Assembly: GCA_003612395.1 (NCBI GenBank)
Contig: RAYQ01000004.1
Location: 62,001-126,000 of the forward strand
Reading direction: 5' to 3'
DNA length: 64,000 bases
From: Parablautia intestinalis
GTDB lineage: Bacteria > Bacillota > Clostridia > Lachnospirales > Lachnospiraceae
Part shown: positions 8,110-17,909 of the stretch, one piece after another
Numbering within the stretch: the stretch's first letter is position 1
How the letters are laid out: each line of letters starts with the position of its first letter
Made by a program: the position numbers and the translations under genes
Notes under the pieces: generated by a model
The model's input: the letters and a program-made list of their open reading frames with translations, nothing else
Told to the model about the DNA's origin: nothing
The model's database searches: none

Positions 8110-9573
8110 ATGTGTAATGAAATGAATTTAGAGAAAACAGATAACAATTTTACTCCCCTTACAAACAAGCCGCCCGCAAAAGAGCCGGACAGGCAGTATT
8201 ACTTTATAGAAAAATGCAGGAACTACATAAAAAAAGAAAGCGAGCGCCTGGGCCGGCCGCTTTTTGCAGCAACCGTAACCTTTGGCTGCCAGATGAATGC
8301 CCGGGATTCGGAAAAGCTTTCAGGTATCTTAAAGGAAGTGGGCTATGAGCTTACAGAAAATGAGGATGCTGATTTTGTTATTTACAACACCTGTACTGTC
8401 AGGGACAATGCAAACCAGCGGGTTTACGGACGGCTGGGCCACTTAAACAGCCTGAAAAAAGAAAAAAAACATATGAAAATTGCCCTGTGCGGATGTATGA
8501 TGCAGGAGCCCTCCGTTATAGAAAAAATCCGGAGCAGTTACCGTTTTGTGGATTTGATTTTTGGGACTCACAATCTCTATAAATTTGCAGAGCTTTTGGC
8601 GGCTATGTTTGAAACTGACGAGATGGTGACGGATATCTGGGAGAAAACGGACAAAATCGTGGAGAACCTGCCCACAGAGCGTAAGTATCCTTTTAAATCC
8701 GGCATTAATATCATGTTCGGCTGCAATAATTTTTGCAGCTACTGTATTGTGCCTTATGTCAGAGGGCGGGAGAGAAGCCGAAGGCCGGAGGAAATCATTC
8801 ATGAGATAGAAAAACTTGTGTTTGAAGGTGTGGTGGAAGTCATGCTGCTTGGGCAAAATGTGAATTCCTACGGAAAAAATCTGGAGGAACCCATAACCTT
8901 TGCAGAGCTCCTTCGCAGGGTTGAGCAGATTGAAGGGTTAAAAAGGATCCGTTTTATGACCTCCCACCCCAAGGATTTGTCGGACGAGCTTATCAAGGTT
9001 ATGAAAGAGTCTAAAAAGATATGCCGGCATCTGCACCTGCCGCTGCAGTCAGGATCCACCAGAATTTTAAGGGCCATGAACCGGCGCTATACCAAAGAAC
9101 AATATCTTGCGCTGGTAGATAAAATCAGAAAGGAAATACCGGATTTGGCTATTACCACCGACATTATTGTAGGCTTTCCGGGAGAGGAACTCTGCGATGT
9201 GGATGAGACGATAGATGTGGTGCGCAGGGTCGGGTACGATAATGCGTTCACCTTCATTTATTCCAGGCGAACCGGAACTCCCGCGGCCGCTATGGAAAAC
9301 CAGGTGCCTGATGCTGTTGTACGGGAAGGATTTGACCGCCTTTTAAAGGTTGTGCAGGAAACAGCAAGGGAGCGGGTCCGCCTGCTTGAGGGAAAGACTA
9401 TGGATGCCCTTGTAGAGGAAATAAACGAACAGGATGAAAGTCTTGTTACCGGGCGCCTTTCCAACAATACAATTGTGCACTTTAAAGGAGATGCCGGACT
9501 GATAGGGCAGATCGTTCCGGTTTACCTGAAAGAATGTCACGGTTTTTATTACCTTGGCGAGAAAAAGAGATGA
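8110..9573 (+). CDS. miaB: tRNA-2-methylthio-N6-dimethylallyladenosine synthase
   Basis: Radical SAM methylthiotransferase that converts i6A37 to ms2i6A37 in tRNAs reading UNN codons, acting after MiaA, whose gene is 5 kb downstream. An N-terminal extension of about 50 residues is followed by the MTTase domain with Cys60, Cys95 and Cys128 for one Fe-S cluster. The radical SAM domain has the CxxxCxxC motif at Cys204, Cys208 and Cys211, followed by VPYVRGRERSR. A TRAM domain fills the C-terminus (about residues 420-485). At 487 residues the length is normal for clostridial MiaB. The start ATG 8110 has a weak GGGAGAAAG upstream. mutS follows after a gap with a repeat structure. Confidence 0.93.
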   Translation: MCNEMNLEKTDNNFTPLTNKPPAKEPDRQYYFIEKCRNYIKKESERLGRPLFAATVTFGCQMNARDSEKLSGILKEVGYELTENEDADFVIYNTCTVRDNANQRVYGRLGHLNSLKKEKKHMKIALCGCMMQEPSVIEKIRSSYRFVDLIFGTHNLYKFAELLAAMFETDEMVTDIWEKTDKIVENLPTERKYPFKSGINIMFGCNNFCSYCIVPYVRGRERSRRPEEIIHEIEKLVFEGVVEVMLLGQNVNSYGKNLEEPITFAELLRRVEQIEGLKRIRFMTSHPKDLSDELIKVMKESKKICRHLHLPLQSGSTRILRAMNRRYTKEQYLALVDKIRKEIPDLAITTDIIVGFPGEELCDVDETIDVVRRVGYDNAFTFIYSRRTGTPAAAMENQVPDAVVREGFDRLLKVVQETARERVRLLEGKTMDALVEEINEQDESLVTGRLSNNTIVHFKGDAGLIGQIVPVYLKECHGFYYLGEKKR

Positions 9574-9716
9574 AGATTTTCTAAGGCGTCAAAAGACGCC
9601 GCCCAAGAAAATCTAAATCATCTCTGGAAGAATCGCAAAGCGATTCTTCTAAAATAATTTATGCATTGTTTGTGGCAATGGTATAGCAGAAGGTGTGAAA
9701 AAGAGATGAAGATTTT
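9561..9716. repeat. 20-bp direct repeats flanking a double-hairpin insert (miaB-mutS gap)
   Basis: A perfect 20-bp direct repeat occurs at 9561-9580 (overlapping the miaB stop) and 9697-9716. The 116 bases between contain hairpin GGCGTC-AAAA-GACGCC (9585-9600), enclosed by AGATTTTC and GAAAATCT, and a second hairpin GAAGAATCGC-AAA-GCGATTCTTC (9627-9649). The first can serve as the miaB terminator. The layout also resembles a small inserted element with duplicated ends. Confidence 0.7.
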
Positions 9717-9752
9717 TGTACACTATTGTATCAGGGAAAATAGGGGATAGAG

Positions 9753-12398
9753 ATGGCAGAATTAACACCAATGATGCAGCAGTATCTGGAAACGAAAAAG
9801 GTTTATCCTGACTGTATCCTTTTTTATAGATTAGGGGATTTTTATGAAATGTTTTTTGAGGATGCAATCACTGCGTCTAAGGCGCTGGAAATCACCTTAA
9901 CCGGAAAGAACTGCGGAATGGAAGAAAGAGCTCCCATGTGCGGCATCCCGTATCACGCTGTGGAGGGTTATCTAAATAAACTGATTGCAAAAGGCTTTAA
10001 GGTGGCAATCTGTGAGCAGGTGGAGGATCCCAGGCAGGCCAAGGGCCTTGTAAAGAGGGATGTTATCAGAATTGTTACCCCCGGCACTAATTTAAATGTT
10101 CAGGGAATGGACGAGGGACGCAATAACTTTCTCATGAGTATTGCCTATTTTCAGGGAAAGACAGGCATATCCATTGCGGATGTAACCACTGGGGATTATT
10201 ATTTGACAGAGGCAGAGGATGATAGGAAACTGCTTGACGAAATTAACAAATACAGCCCCAGCGAAATTATCTGCAACGATGCATTTTTAATGAGCGGAAT
10301 TGATATGGAGGATTTAAAAGGAAGACTGCATATTGCGGTGTATACCCCCGGAGCTCACTTTTTTGATGAGGACAGATGCAGGAAAAGTCTGTTAAAACAT
10401 TTCCATGTGACCACCCTGCAGGGCATGGGAATTGAAGATTTCCCATCGGGCCTTATCGCAGCGGGAGCTCTTATGCTTTATTTAACGGACACACAGAAAA
10501 TCACTCTGGATCATTTCACCCATTTGTACCCGTACCTTACCAGCAAATACATGCTCCTTGACAGTTCCACAAGACGGAACTTAGAGCTTATGGAAACCCT
10601 TCGGGAAAAGCAAAAGAGGGGCTCTCTTTTGTGGGTTTTGGATAAAACGAAAACCGCTATGGGCGCCAGGTGCCTGCGGCAGTATTTAGAGCAGCCGTTG
10701 ATCGATAAAGACAAAATAGAAAAGCGGCTTGACAGTGTGGAAGCCTTGTCCGGACAGACCATAAACAGGGATGAAATCAGAGAATACTTAAACCCTGTCT
10801 ATGATCTGGAAAGGCTTCTTTCCAAAGTCAGCTACAAGACCGCCAATCCCAGGGATTTGATTGCTTTTCGAAGCTCCTTAAAAATGCTGCCGCATATCAA
10901 AACGCTTTTAGAAGACTTTTCGGAAACGCTGCTGTGCGAAATAAGGGAAGAAATAGACGATTTGTCGGACATTTGTACGCTGATTGAAAATGCAATTAAC
11001 GATGAACCACCCATCACAATCCGGGAAGGCGGTATTATCCGGGAAGGCTTTGATGAAACCATCGATAATTTGCGCCATGCCAAGACGGAGGGAAAGGACT
11101 GGCTGGCAAAGTTAGAAGAGCAGGACCGGGAGAGGACCGGCATTAAGAATCTAAAGATTCGATACAATAAAGTCTTTGGCTATTATTATGAAGTGACAAA
11201 TTCCTACAAGGATCTTGTGCCGGAGGATTATATCAGAAAACAGACCCTTGCCAATGCGGAACGCTATACCAACGCCCGGCTAAAGGAATTGGAGGATACG
11301 ATCCTGAATGCGGAAGACAAACTTTATACTTTGGAATACGACCTGTTCTGCCGGATCAGGGACGCCATTGCGGGGGAGATGGAGCGCATCCAGACAACAG
11401 CAAAGGCGGTTGCAAAGTTAGATGTACTTGCCTCTCTTTCCTTTGTGGCGGAGAGAAATCACTTTGTGCGCCCTGCCATCAATGAAAAGGGCGTCATAGA
11501 CATTAAGGAGGGCAGGCATCCGGTGGTGGAGCAGATGCTTTCCAACGACATGTTTATCTCTAACGATACACATCTGGACAATCATAAATACTGTGTATCG
11601 ATTATCACGGGGCCGAACATGGCCGGGAAGTCCACCTATATGCGACAGGTGGCGTTGATCGTGCTTATGGCTCAAATCGGCAGCTTTGTCCCGGCAGCCA
11701 GCGCAAATATTGGTCTGGTAGATCGTATTTTTACCCGGGTGGGAGCTTCGGACGATTTGGCCAGTGGACAGAGTACATTTATGGTGGAGATGAACGAAGT
11801 TGCCAACATTTTAAGGAATGCAACCAAAAACAGCCTCCTTATTTTAGATGAAATCGGCAGAGGCACTTCCACCTTTGACGGGCTCAGCATTGCCTGGGCT
11901 GTGATTGAACATATCAGCAATAAAAAGCTCCTTGGCGCCAAGACTCTGTTTGCCACTCACTATCATGAGCTTACGGAGCTGGAAGGCAAGATGAGCAATG
12001 TCAATAATTACTGTATTGCCGTGAAAGAAAAGGGAGACGATATTGTTTTCCTTAGGAAAATCATAAAGGGCGGGGCAGATAAAAGCTATGGCATACAGGT
12101 TGCCAGGCTGGCCGGTGTGCCGGATATGGTCATTGACAGGGCAAAGGAAATCGCGGCCCGGTTAAGTGATAATGACATACTTGAAAAGGTTCAGAGCATT
12201 GCTATTGACCAAAAAGATACAAAGCATAAACCGGTTAAATATGATGAGGTGGATTTAAGTCAGATATCCTTATTTGACACGGTAACTGACGAGGATGTCA
12301 TCAGGGAGCTAAAGGAGATAGACGTTACGAATCTCACTCCGTTAGATGCATTAAATACTTTGTACCGCCTTCAGAATAAGCTGAAAAACAGATGGTAA
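9753..12398 (+). CDS. mutS: DNA mismatch repair protein MutS
   Basis: Recognises mismatches and small loops and recruits MutL. At 881 residues it is full length. The N-terminal mismatch-binding domain carries GDFYEMF near residue 28, the Phe-x-Glu element that contacts mismatched bases. The C-terminal ATPase has Walker A GPNMAGKST at 620-628, Walker B LLILDEIGRGTSTFDG and FATHYHELTEL. ATG 9753 is preceded by AGGGGATAG. mutL follows after 67 bases, then miaA, the usual clostridial order. Nothing suggests damage. Confidence 0.97.
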   Translation: MAELTPMMQQYLETKKVYPDCILFYRLGDFYEMFFEDAITASKALEITLTGKNCGMEERAPMCGIPYHAVEGYLNKLIAKGFKVAICEQVEDPRQAKGLVKRDVIRIVTPGTNLNVQGMDEGRNNFLMSIAYFQGKTGISIADVTTGDYYLTEAEDDRKLLDEINKYSPSEIICNDAFLMSGIDMEDLKGRLHIAVYTPGAHFFDEDRCRKSLLKHFHVTTLQGMGIEDFPSGLIAAGALMLYLTDTQKITLDHFTHLYPYLTSKYMLLDSSTRRNLELMETLREKQKRGSLLWVLDKTKTAMGARCLRQYLEQPLIDKDKIEKRLDSVEALSGQTINRDEIREYLNPVYDLERLLSKVSYKTANPRDLIAFRSSLKMLPHIKTLLEDFSETLLCEIREEIDDLSDICTLIENAINDEPPITIREGGIIREGFDETIDNLRHAKTEGKDWLAKLEEQDRERTGIKNLKIRYNKVFGYYYEVTNSYKDLVPEDYIRKQTLANAERYTNARLKELEDTILNAEDKLYTLEYDLFCRIRDAIAGEMERIQTTAKAVAKLDVLASLSFVAERNHFVRPAINEKGVIDIKEGRHPVVEQMLSNDMFISNDTHLDNHKYCVSIITGPNMAGKSTYMRQVALIVLMAQIGSFVPAASANIGLVDRIFTRVGASDDLASGQSTFMVEMNEVANILRNATKNSLLILDEIGRGTSTFDGLSIAWAVIEHISNKKLLGAKTLFATHYHELTELEGKMSNVNNYCIAVKEKGDDIVFLRKIIKGGADKSYGIQVARLAGVPDMVIDRAKEIAARLSDNDILEKVQSIAIDQKDTKHKPVKYDEVDLSQISLFDTVTDEDVIRELKEIDVTNLTPLDALNTLYRLQNKLKNRW

Positions 12399-12465
12399 GA
12401 AAGCAATTGGAAAATTTAAAAAGGAATGTAAACAGAAAGAACGATTATATTAAGCAGGAGGAGTT

Positions 12466-14418
12466 ATGCCGGTTATAAATTTACTCAGCCAAAGTACAAT
12501 TGATAAAATTGCTGCCGGGGAAGTGGTGGAACGCCCTTTAAGTGTGGTAAAAGAGCTGACGGAAAATGCCATAGACGCAAAGGCAAACGCTATCACGGTG
12601 GAGATTAAGGACGGAGGAATTTCCTTCATTCGTGTGACGGATAATGGGTGCGGCATTCCGAAAGATCAAGTAAAAAAGGCTTTTTTGCGACATGCCACCA
12701 GCAAAATCACCTCTATTGAAGACCTTAGCTATGTGGAAAGCCTGGGATTCCGGGGAGAAGCTCTCTCCAGTATTGCTGCAGTGGCACAGGTGGAGGTTCT
12801 CACCAAAACACCGGACGATATAACCGGCATGCGCTACAATATAGCGGGAGGAGTGGAGGAAGAACCTGAAGAAGTCGGGGTGCCGGCAGGAACTACTTTC
12901 CTGGTGCGTAATCTCTTTTTTAATACGCCTGTTCGTAAGAAATTCCTAAAACAGCCCCAGACGGAAGGCGGCTATGTGTCGGACATGATGGAGCATCTGG
13001 CTCTGTCCCGCCCTGACATATCTATTAAATTTGTTCAAAACGGGCAGGTAAAATTTCATACCTCCGGAAACGGGGACTTAAAGGAGGTTATCTACCGGAT
13101 TTATGGGAAGGATATTACACAGGCCCTGATTCCTTTTGAGAAATCCGGGGACGGCTTTGGGGTCAGCGGTTTTTTGGGGAAACCAGAGATAAACCGTTCT
13201 AACCGCAACTTTGAGGTTTATTTTGTAAACGGACGTTTTGTCAAAAATGACGTAATCACCAAAGCGGTGGAGGAGGGCTACAGGGCTTATGTGATGCAGC
13301 ATAAATTTCCCTTTTTTGTACTGCATTTTACCATGGCGCCTGACAGAATTGATGTAAACGTTCATCCTGCTAAAATGGAAATCCGTTTGATCCAGGGAAG
13401 CGAATTCTATAATAAAATCAGCAAATGGGTGGGTGAAGGGCTTCACGCCGTGGAGCTTATACCGAATGTACGCCTTGTGGAAGAAAAGAACAAACCTATA
13501 CCTGCCTTAAAAACACCTGAGCCATTTGAAGTAAGACGAATCGCCATGCTGATGGATGAGCCTGCAGAATATAAAACCGCTGCAACGGACAGAGCCGGTT
13601 GTATAAAGACAGAGACAATGGCTGAAAAAAACGCTTCTAAAAAGCCGAAAGCAGAGGAATTTTTGCATAAAATCGTACAAAATAAAGTTATTGGAAATGA
13701 AAATGCAGGAAGTTTCGGCTCTTATGGCAGTGAAAAAGAAGATTTACGCGCAAATGTCATTAAAGCGGATAAGCATATTCTTGTAGAAAAAGCAGAACAG
13801 CTTGGCCTTTTTGAAAATAATTTTTTGTCAAAGGATGCAAAGAATGACTATCAGATTTTAGGCCAGATTTTTGGTACCTATTGGCTGGTAGCCTTTAAGG
13901 ACAAGCTGTTTATTATCGATCAGCATGCCGCCCATGAAAAAGTAAAGTACGAACGCCTTATGGGGGAGCTGGAAAAGAAAGAAGCATCTTCCCAGATGCT
14001 AAACCCTCCGGTTATTGTAGATCTTACCGGGAAAGAAGAAGCCCTTTTGGAGGAATACCTTCCCTACTTTAAAGAGATGGGGTTTGAAATAGAGGAATTT
14101 GGAGGCGGGGCTTGGGCCATACGCTCTATGCCTGTTGAGCTATATGGAAACAGTGAAAAAGAACTGTTTATGAATATCTTAGATGAGCTTGCGGTCAAAG
14201 AAGCGGCAGGCAGGCCTGAGGCTGTTTTGGAAAAACTGGCGTCCATGGCCTGTAAAGCGGCGGTTAAGGGAAATCATCAGATGAGTTTTCAGGAGATGGA
14301 GGCGCTTATTGAGGAACTGCTTTCACTGGATAACCCTTATCATTGTCCTCATGGAAGGCCCACCATCATATCTATGAGCAAATATGAAATTGAAAAGAAG
14401 TTCAAGCGGATAGTGTGA
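12466..14418 (+). CDS. mutL: DNA mismatch repair protein MutL (endonuclease type)
   Basis: ATP-dependent partner of MutS. The GHKL ATPase domain shows ENAIDA at 33-38, DNGCGI, HATSKI and GFRGEALSSI. After a variable linker (about residues 330-450), the C-terminal domain has DQHAAHEKVKYE starting at Asp485, the metal-binding endonuclease motif found in MutL of bacteria lacking MutH, plus ACKAAVKGN and CPHGRPT near the end. It is therefore expected to nick DNA itself. ATG 12466 follows GCAGGAGGAG at good spacing. Length (650) is normal. Confidence 0.97.
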   Translation: MPVINLLSQSTIDKIAAGEVVERPLSVVKELTENAIDAKANAITVEIKDGGISFIRVTDNGCGIPKDQVKKAFLRHATSKITSIEDLSYVESLGFRGEALSSIAAVAQVEVLTKTPDDITGMRYNIAGGVEEEPEEVGVPAGTTFLVRNLFFNTPVRKKFLKQPQTEGGYVSDMMEHLALSRPDISIKFVQNGQVKFHTSGNGDLKEVIYRIYGKDITQALIPFEKSGDGFGVSGFLGKPEINRSNRNFEVYFVNGRFVKNDVITKAVEEGYRAYVMQHKFPFFVLHFTMAPDRIDVNVHPAKMEIRLIQGSEFYNKISKWVGEGLHAVELIPNVRLVEEKNKPIPALKTPEPFEVRRIAMLMDEPAEYKTAATDRAGCIKTETMAEKNASKKPKAEEFLHKIVQNKVIGNENAGSFGSYGSEKEDLRANVIKADKHILVEKAEQLGLFENNFLSKDAKNDYQILGQIFGTYWLVAFKDKLFIIDQHAAHEKVKYERLMGELEKKEASSQMLNPPVIVDLTGKEEALLEEYLPYFKEMGFEIEEFGGGAWAIRSMPVELYGNSEKELFMNILDELAVKEAAGRPEAVLEKLASMACKAAVKGNHQMSFQEMEALIEELLSLDNPYHCPHGRPTIISMSKYEIEKKFKRIV

Positions 14419-14425
14419 AGTTAAA

Positions 14426-14493
14426 ATTTCACACATCCTGATTTGTACGCCCGCCTAAGCGGGCAGATGGGAGTTAGCTTGGTTATCAGGATG
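14426..14493 (+). repeat. Second repeat type, copy 1, enclosing the miaA start
   Basis: The 16 bases at 14426-14441 are identical to 35168-35183, and similarity continues into a GC hairpin (CCCGCC-TAAG-CGGG here). Here 14434-14442 can pair with 14485-14493 (CATCCTGAT with ATCAGGATG), a 9-bp stem that encloses the TTG candidate and includes the ATG candidate for miaA. Confidence 0.55.
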
Positions 14494-15426
14494 GAAAAAA
14501 AAGGTAAAATGGTGGTTCTTACGGGGCCTACAGCTGTAGGAAAAACGGCGCTTTCGATTGCACTTGCTAAAGAAATCGGGGGAGAAATTATTTCGGCCGA
14601 CTCTATGCAGATTTATAAATATATGGATATTGGCTCCGCTAAAATTTCAAAAGAAGAAATGGATGGAATTCCCCACCATTTGATTGACGCGCTGGATCCG
14701 GCGGAGGAATTTAATGTTTTCCGGTTTCAGCAGATGGCGAAGGAGGCTGTTTGGGAGATTTATGAAAGAGGCCGTATTCCGATTGTAGTAGGGGGAACGG
14801 GCTTTTACATTCAGGCTCTTTTGTATGATATTCATTTTTCTGAGGAGGAAGATCATACGGCGCTGCGTGCAGAACTTGAAAAAATTGCTGCCGAAAAAGG
14901 GAGCGCTTATCTCCATGAACAGTTAAAGAAAGCAGATCCGGCTTCCGCAGAGCAAATTCATCCCAACAATCAAAAGCGTATCATCAGGGCACTTGAATTT
15001 TACCGCTTAAACGGTACAAAAATCTCTGATCATAACCGGGCTGAGCGGCAAAAAGAAGCCGCCTATGACTTCCGTTATTTTGTCTTAAATGATGACAGAA
15101 AGCGGCTTTATCAAAAAATTGACGAGAGAGTGGACGTCATGCTTGAAAAAGGAATTGTAAATGAGGTAAAACATCTGAAAGAAATGGGGTATCAAAGAGA
15201 GCTGATCTCCATGCAGGGCCTGGGCTACAAAGAAATTCTTTCATATCTGGCAGGAGAATGCACACTTGATGAGGCGGTATATCTGATTAAGCGGGATACC
15301 CGCCGCTTTGCCAAGAGGCAGCTTACCTGGTTCAGACGGGAGAGAGACGTTATCTGGGTGGAAAAAAATGATTTTGATAATGATCCGCAGAAAATATTAT
15401 CTTTCCTGATTTCAAAAATGCAATAA
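14479..15426 (+). CDS. miaA: tRNA dimethylallyltransferase
   Basis: Transfers the dimethylallyl group to A37 of tRNA, making the i6A substrate for MiaB. The P-loop GPTAVGKT lies near the N-terminus, followed by ISADSMQIYKYMDIGSAK and the central VVGGTGFYIQAL, all typical of MiaA; the tail has KRDTRRFAKRQLTWFR. TTG 14479 is chosen because GGGAG (14469-14473) lies five bases upstream; ATG 14491 would give a protein four residues shorter and has no well-spaced ribosome site. The start region lies inside an inverted repeat that also occurs at 35.2 kb, which could hide or expose the start. It ends just before a PLP-enzyme gene. Confidence 0.92.
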   Translation: MVIRMEKKGKMVVLTGPTAVGKTALSIALAKEIGGEIISADSMQIYKYMDIGSAKISKEEMDGIPHHLIDALDPAEEFNVFRFQQMAKEAVWEIYERGRIPIVVGGTGFYIQALLYDIHFSEEEDHTALRAELEKIAAEKGSAYLHEQLKKADPASAEQIHPNNQKRIIRALEFYRLNGTKISDHNRAERQKEAAYDFRYFVLNDDRKRLYQKIDERVDVMLEKGIVNEVKHLKEMGYQRELISMQGLGYKEILSYLAGECTLDEAVYLIKRDTRRFAKRQLTWFRRERDVIWVEKNDFDNDPQKILSFLISKMQ

Positions 15427-15479
15427 TTTAAACAGTAATGCAGGCAAAGCCTGCGATATGCAGGAGGCATAGAATAGAA

Positions 15480-16787
15480 ATGAAAGATTTGTCTATAGAA
15501 ATATTTAAGGACATGGGAATTACCCCCGAAATTTATGAATATGGCGAAAGTATCTGGAATTCTTTAAAGGATCGCTTTGAAGAAGTTGACGCTGTTTCCG
15601 AATACAATCAAATAAAGGTCATACAGGCCATGCAAAAAAATAAGGTCAGCGAGGCCTGTCTCATAGGAACCACCGGCTATGGCTACAACGATTTAGGAAG
15701 AGAAACCCTTGAAAGGGTTTATGCCGATATTTTTCAAACCCAGGATGCACTGGTTCGCCCTCAGATTACCTGCGGAACTCACGCTCTTGCCCTTGCTCTG
15801 ATGAGTAATTTAAGGCCCGGAGATGAACTGTTATCCCCTGTGGGCAAGCCTTATGACACACTGGAGGAAGTTATCGGGATCCGGCCTTCAAAGGGCTCCT
15901 TAAAAGAATATGGCATCAGCTACAGACAGGTGGACCTGCTTCCTGACGGCAGCTTTGACTTTGAAAACATAAAAAAAGCATTGAACAGTAAGACGAAAAT
16001 GGTAACCATCCAGCGATCTAAAGGTTATCAGACGCGCCCGACTTTATCCGTTCAGCGGATAGGCGAACTGATTGCTTTCATAAAAGGTATAAGGCCTGAT
16101 GTGATCTGCATGGTAGACAATTGTTATGGAGAATTTACCCAGACAAAGGAACCCTCCGAGGTGGGCGCCGACCTTGTAGTAGGGTCATTAATCAAAAATC
16201 CCGGAGGGGGCTTAGCCCCCATAGGCGGATATCTTGCCGGTAAAAAGGAGTGTATTGAAAATGCGGCTTACCGCCTTACCTCCCCGGGGATTGGGAAAGA
16301 GGTAGGGGCTTCCCTTTATGCCCTTAGCGCCTTTTACCAGGGATTGTTTTTAGCCCCTTCTGTAACTGCAAATGCCTTAAAAGCTGCCATTTTTGCAGCA
16401 AATATTTATGAGAATTTAGGATTTTCGGTAGTACCGGATGGGAGGGAGCCCAGATACGATATTATTCAGGCAGTAACCTTTGGGAATCCTGAGGGTGTAA
16501 TTGCCTTTTGTCAGGGGATCCAGCAGGCGGCGCCAGTAGATGGCTATGTGACGCCGGAGCCCTGGGACATGCCCGGATACGATAGCCCGGTTATCATGGC
16601 GGCAGGGGCTTTTGTGTCGGGATCTTCCATTGAGTTAAGCGCAGACGGTCCTGTCCGCCCTCCTTACAGTGTGTATTTTCAGGGCGGACTTACCTGGCAG
16701 CATGGAAAGTTTGGAATTATAAAAACCTTACAGAAATTGGTGGAAAAAGGAATTATTATAAAAGATTTTGACAGACGAAACTTATAA
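15480..16787 (+). CDS. Methionine gamma-lyase family (aluminium-resistance type) PLP protein
   Basis: A 435-residue PLP-dependent fold I protein of the family annotated as 'methionine gamma-lyase family' or 'aluminium resistance protein'. The region SLIKNPGGGLAPIGGY contains the probable PLP-binding Lys. Earlier, TCGTHALALALMSNLRPGDE matches the substrate-domain part of the fold, and MVDNCYGEFTQ holds the PLP-ring Asp. ATG 15480 is 12 bases after CAGGAGG, rather far, but no better in-frame codon lies between. It follows miaA closely, as in many clostridia. The true substrate is not established; a carbon-sulfur lyase role is only the family name. Confidence 0.88.
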   Translation: MKDLSIEIFKDMGITPEIYEYGESIWNSLKDRFEEVDAVSEYNQIKVIQAMQKNKVSEACLIGTTGYGYNDLGRETLERVYADIFQTQDALVRPQITCGTHALALALMSNLRPGDELLSPVGKPYDTLEEVIGIRPSKGSLKEYGISYRQVDLLPDGSFDFENIKKALNSKTKMVTIQRSKGYQTRPTLSVQRIGELIAFIKGIRPDVICMVDNCYGEFTQTKEPSEVGADLVVGSLIKNPGGGLAPIGGYLAGKKECIENAAYRLTSPGIGKEVGASLYALSAFYQGLFLAPSVTANALKAAIFAANIYENLGFSVVPDGREPRYDIIQAVTFGNPEGVIAFCQGIQQAAPVDGYVTPEPWDMPGYDSPVIMAAGAFVSGSSIELSADGPVRPPYSVYFQGGLTWQHGKFGIIKTLQKLVEKGIIIKDFDRRNL

Positions 16788-16881
16788 AAATTCCATGAAA
16801 TTGGTATACATAAATTTCCAACTGTGATAATATTATGTTGGTTACAGGTTATTTTTACAAAAGAGAGGGGGAGGTACGTAG

Positions 16882-17118
16882 ATGCATAAAAATAACTGGG
16901 CCTGTTTTCTGCTCATTTTAGCAGGCATTGTTATTGGCGGCTTTATCGGGAATTTATTTCCAAGCACCTGGCTGAACTATGGACAGACCTTTGGACTTTC
17001 TTCCCCGATTGTTTTTGACATGGGTATTATGTGCATTACTTTTGGCCTTACAATCAAGGTTACGGTGGCCAGTATCGTTGGCATTGTGCTTGCACTGGTT
17101 ATATACCGTTTCCTTTAA
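16882..17118 (+). CDS. DUF4321 membrane protein
   Basis: A 78-residue protein with two hydrophobic segments (about residues 8-27 and 45-76) and the motif GNLFPSTWLNYGQ between them, matching DUF4321. Proteins of this family sit upstream of radC-mreB in many clostridia, as here, which suggests a link to envelope or shape functions, but none is demonstrated. ATG 16882 has GAGAGGGGGAGG upstream. A copy of the 39-bp repeat follows at 17127-17165. Confidence 0.8.
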   Translation: MHKNNWACFLLILAGIVIGGFIGNLFPSTWLNYGQTFGLSSPIVFDMGIMCITFGLTIKVTVASIVGIVLALVIYRFL

Positions 17119-17126
17119 AGTCATTT

Positions 17127-17165
17127 TTACAATAAGCCGACCCGAAAGGTGCGGCAAGTATCTTA
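17127..17165 (-). repeat. 39-bp repeat copy (divergent), minus orientation
   Basis: On the minus strand it reads CTTGCCGCACC-TTTC-GGGTCGGCTTATTGTAA; the conserved end GGCTTATTGTAA is intact while the hairpin core is altered. It lies between the DUF4321 gene and radC. Confidence 0.6.
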
Positions 17166-17204
17166 TTTCCAATTGAGAGAAGGGATTGGAAAGGATAGTC
17201 AATA

Positions 17205-17894
17205 ATGATAATGACGACAGATGCAGACAAGGTGGATCTTCCCTATGAAAAGTTTTTAACGCTGGGGGCAGGCGCTCTGACGGAGGCAGAGCTTCTTGCA
17301 ATTATTTTAAGAACAGGAACCCGAAACTGTCCGGCCCTTGCGCTGGCTAAGGAGGTTCTTTCGCTTGCAGGCGGAAAGGGAGATAAGCTTAATTGTCTCC
17401 ATCATTTAACACTCAGGGAGCTGATGGAGATACCGGGCATCGGGGAGGTGAAGGCTGTTAAAATCAAATGCCTTTCCGAACTGGCAATGAGAATGTCCCG
17501 GGAGAGAGCAGCCGGCGGGCTCCACTTTGACGCTCCCGAAACGGTGGCGGATTATTATATGGAAAGAATGCGTCATCAGGAAAAAGAAATTATTCTGCTG
17601 CTCTTATTGGATAATAAATTAAAATTAATTGAAGAATATATGATATCCCTGGGAACTGTGCGGGCATCTTTGTTATCTCCCCGGGAGGTTTTTCTGGAGG
17701 CATTTAAGTGCAGGGCAAGTAATCTGATGCTTCTGCATAACCATCCAAGCGGTGAACCAAAGCCCAGCAGTATGGATATTGCAGTCACTCGAAAGATAAA
17801 AGAAGCCGGAGAGCTGATGGACATTCCTCTTATTGATCATATTATACTGGGGGATGGCTGTTACATCAGCATGAAGGGAGAAGATTTATTATAG
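17205..17894 (+). CDS. radC: RadC/YsnF-type JAMM protein
   Basis: A 229-residue protein with an N-terminal helix-hairpin-helix part (IPGIGEVKAVKIK) and a C-terminal JAMM/MPN metalloprotease-like domain. His178, His180, Ser188 and Asp191 in HNHPSGEPKPSSMD are the expected zinc ligands and catalytic Ser. Despite the name, a role in recombination repair is not supported for the family. ATG 17205 follows GAAAGGA. It precedes mreB by 15 bases, the standard Firmicutes order, and probably shares its transcript. Confidence 0.93.
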   Translation: MIMTTDADKVDLPYEKFLTLGAGALTEAELLAIILRTGTRNCPALALAKEVLSLAGGKGDKLNCLHHLTLRELMEIPGIGEVKAVKIKCLSELAMRMSRERAAGGLHFDAPETVADYYMERMRHQEKEIILLLLLDNKLKLIEEYMISLGTVRASLLSPREVFLEAFKCRASNLMLLHNHPSGEPKPSSMDIAVTRKIKEAGELMDIPLIDHIILGDGCYISMKGEDLL

Positions 17895-17909
17895 AAAGGG
17901 GTATTTATT

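Noticed and set aside
8443..8856. Minus-strand frame of 137 codons
   Set aside because: Antisense to miaB, no ribosome site or recognisable domain.
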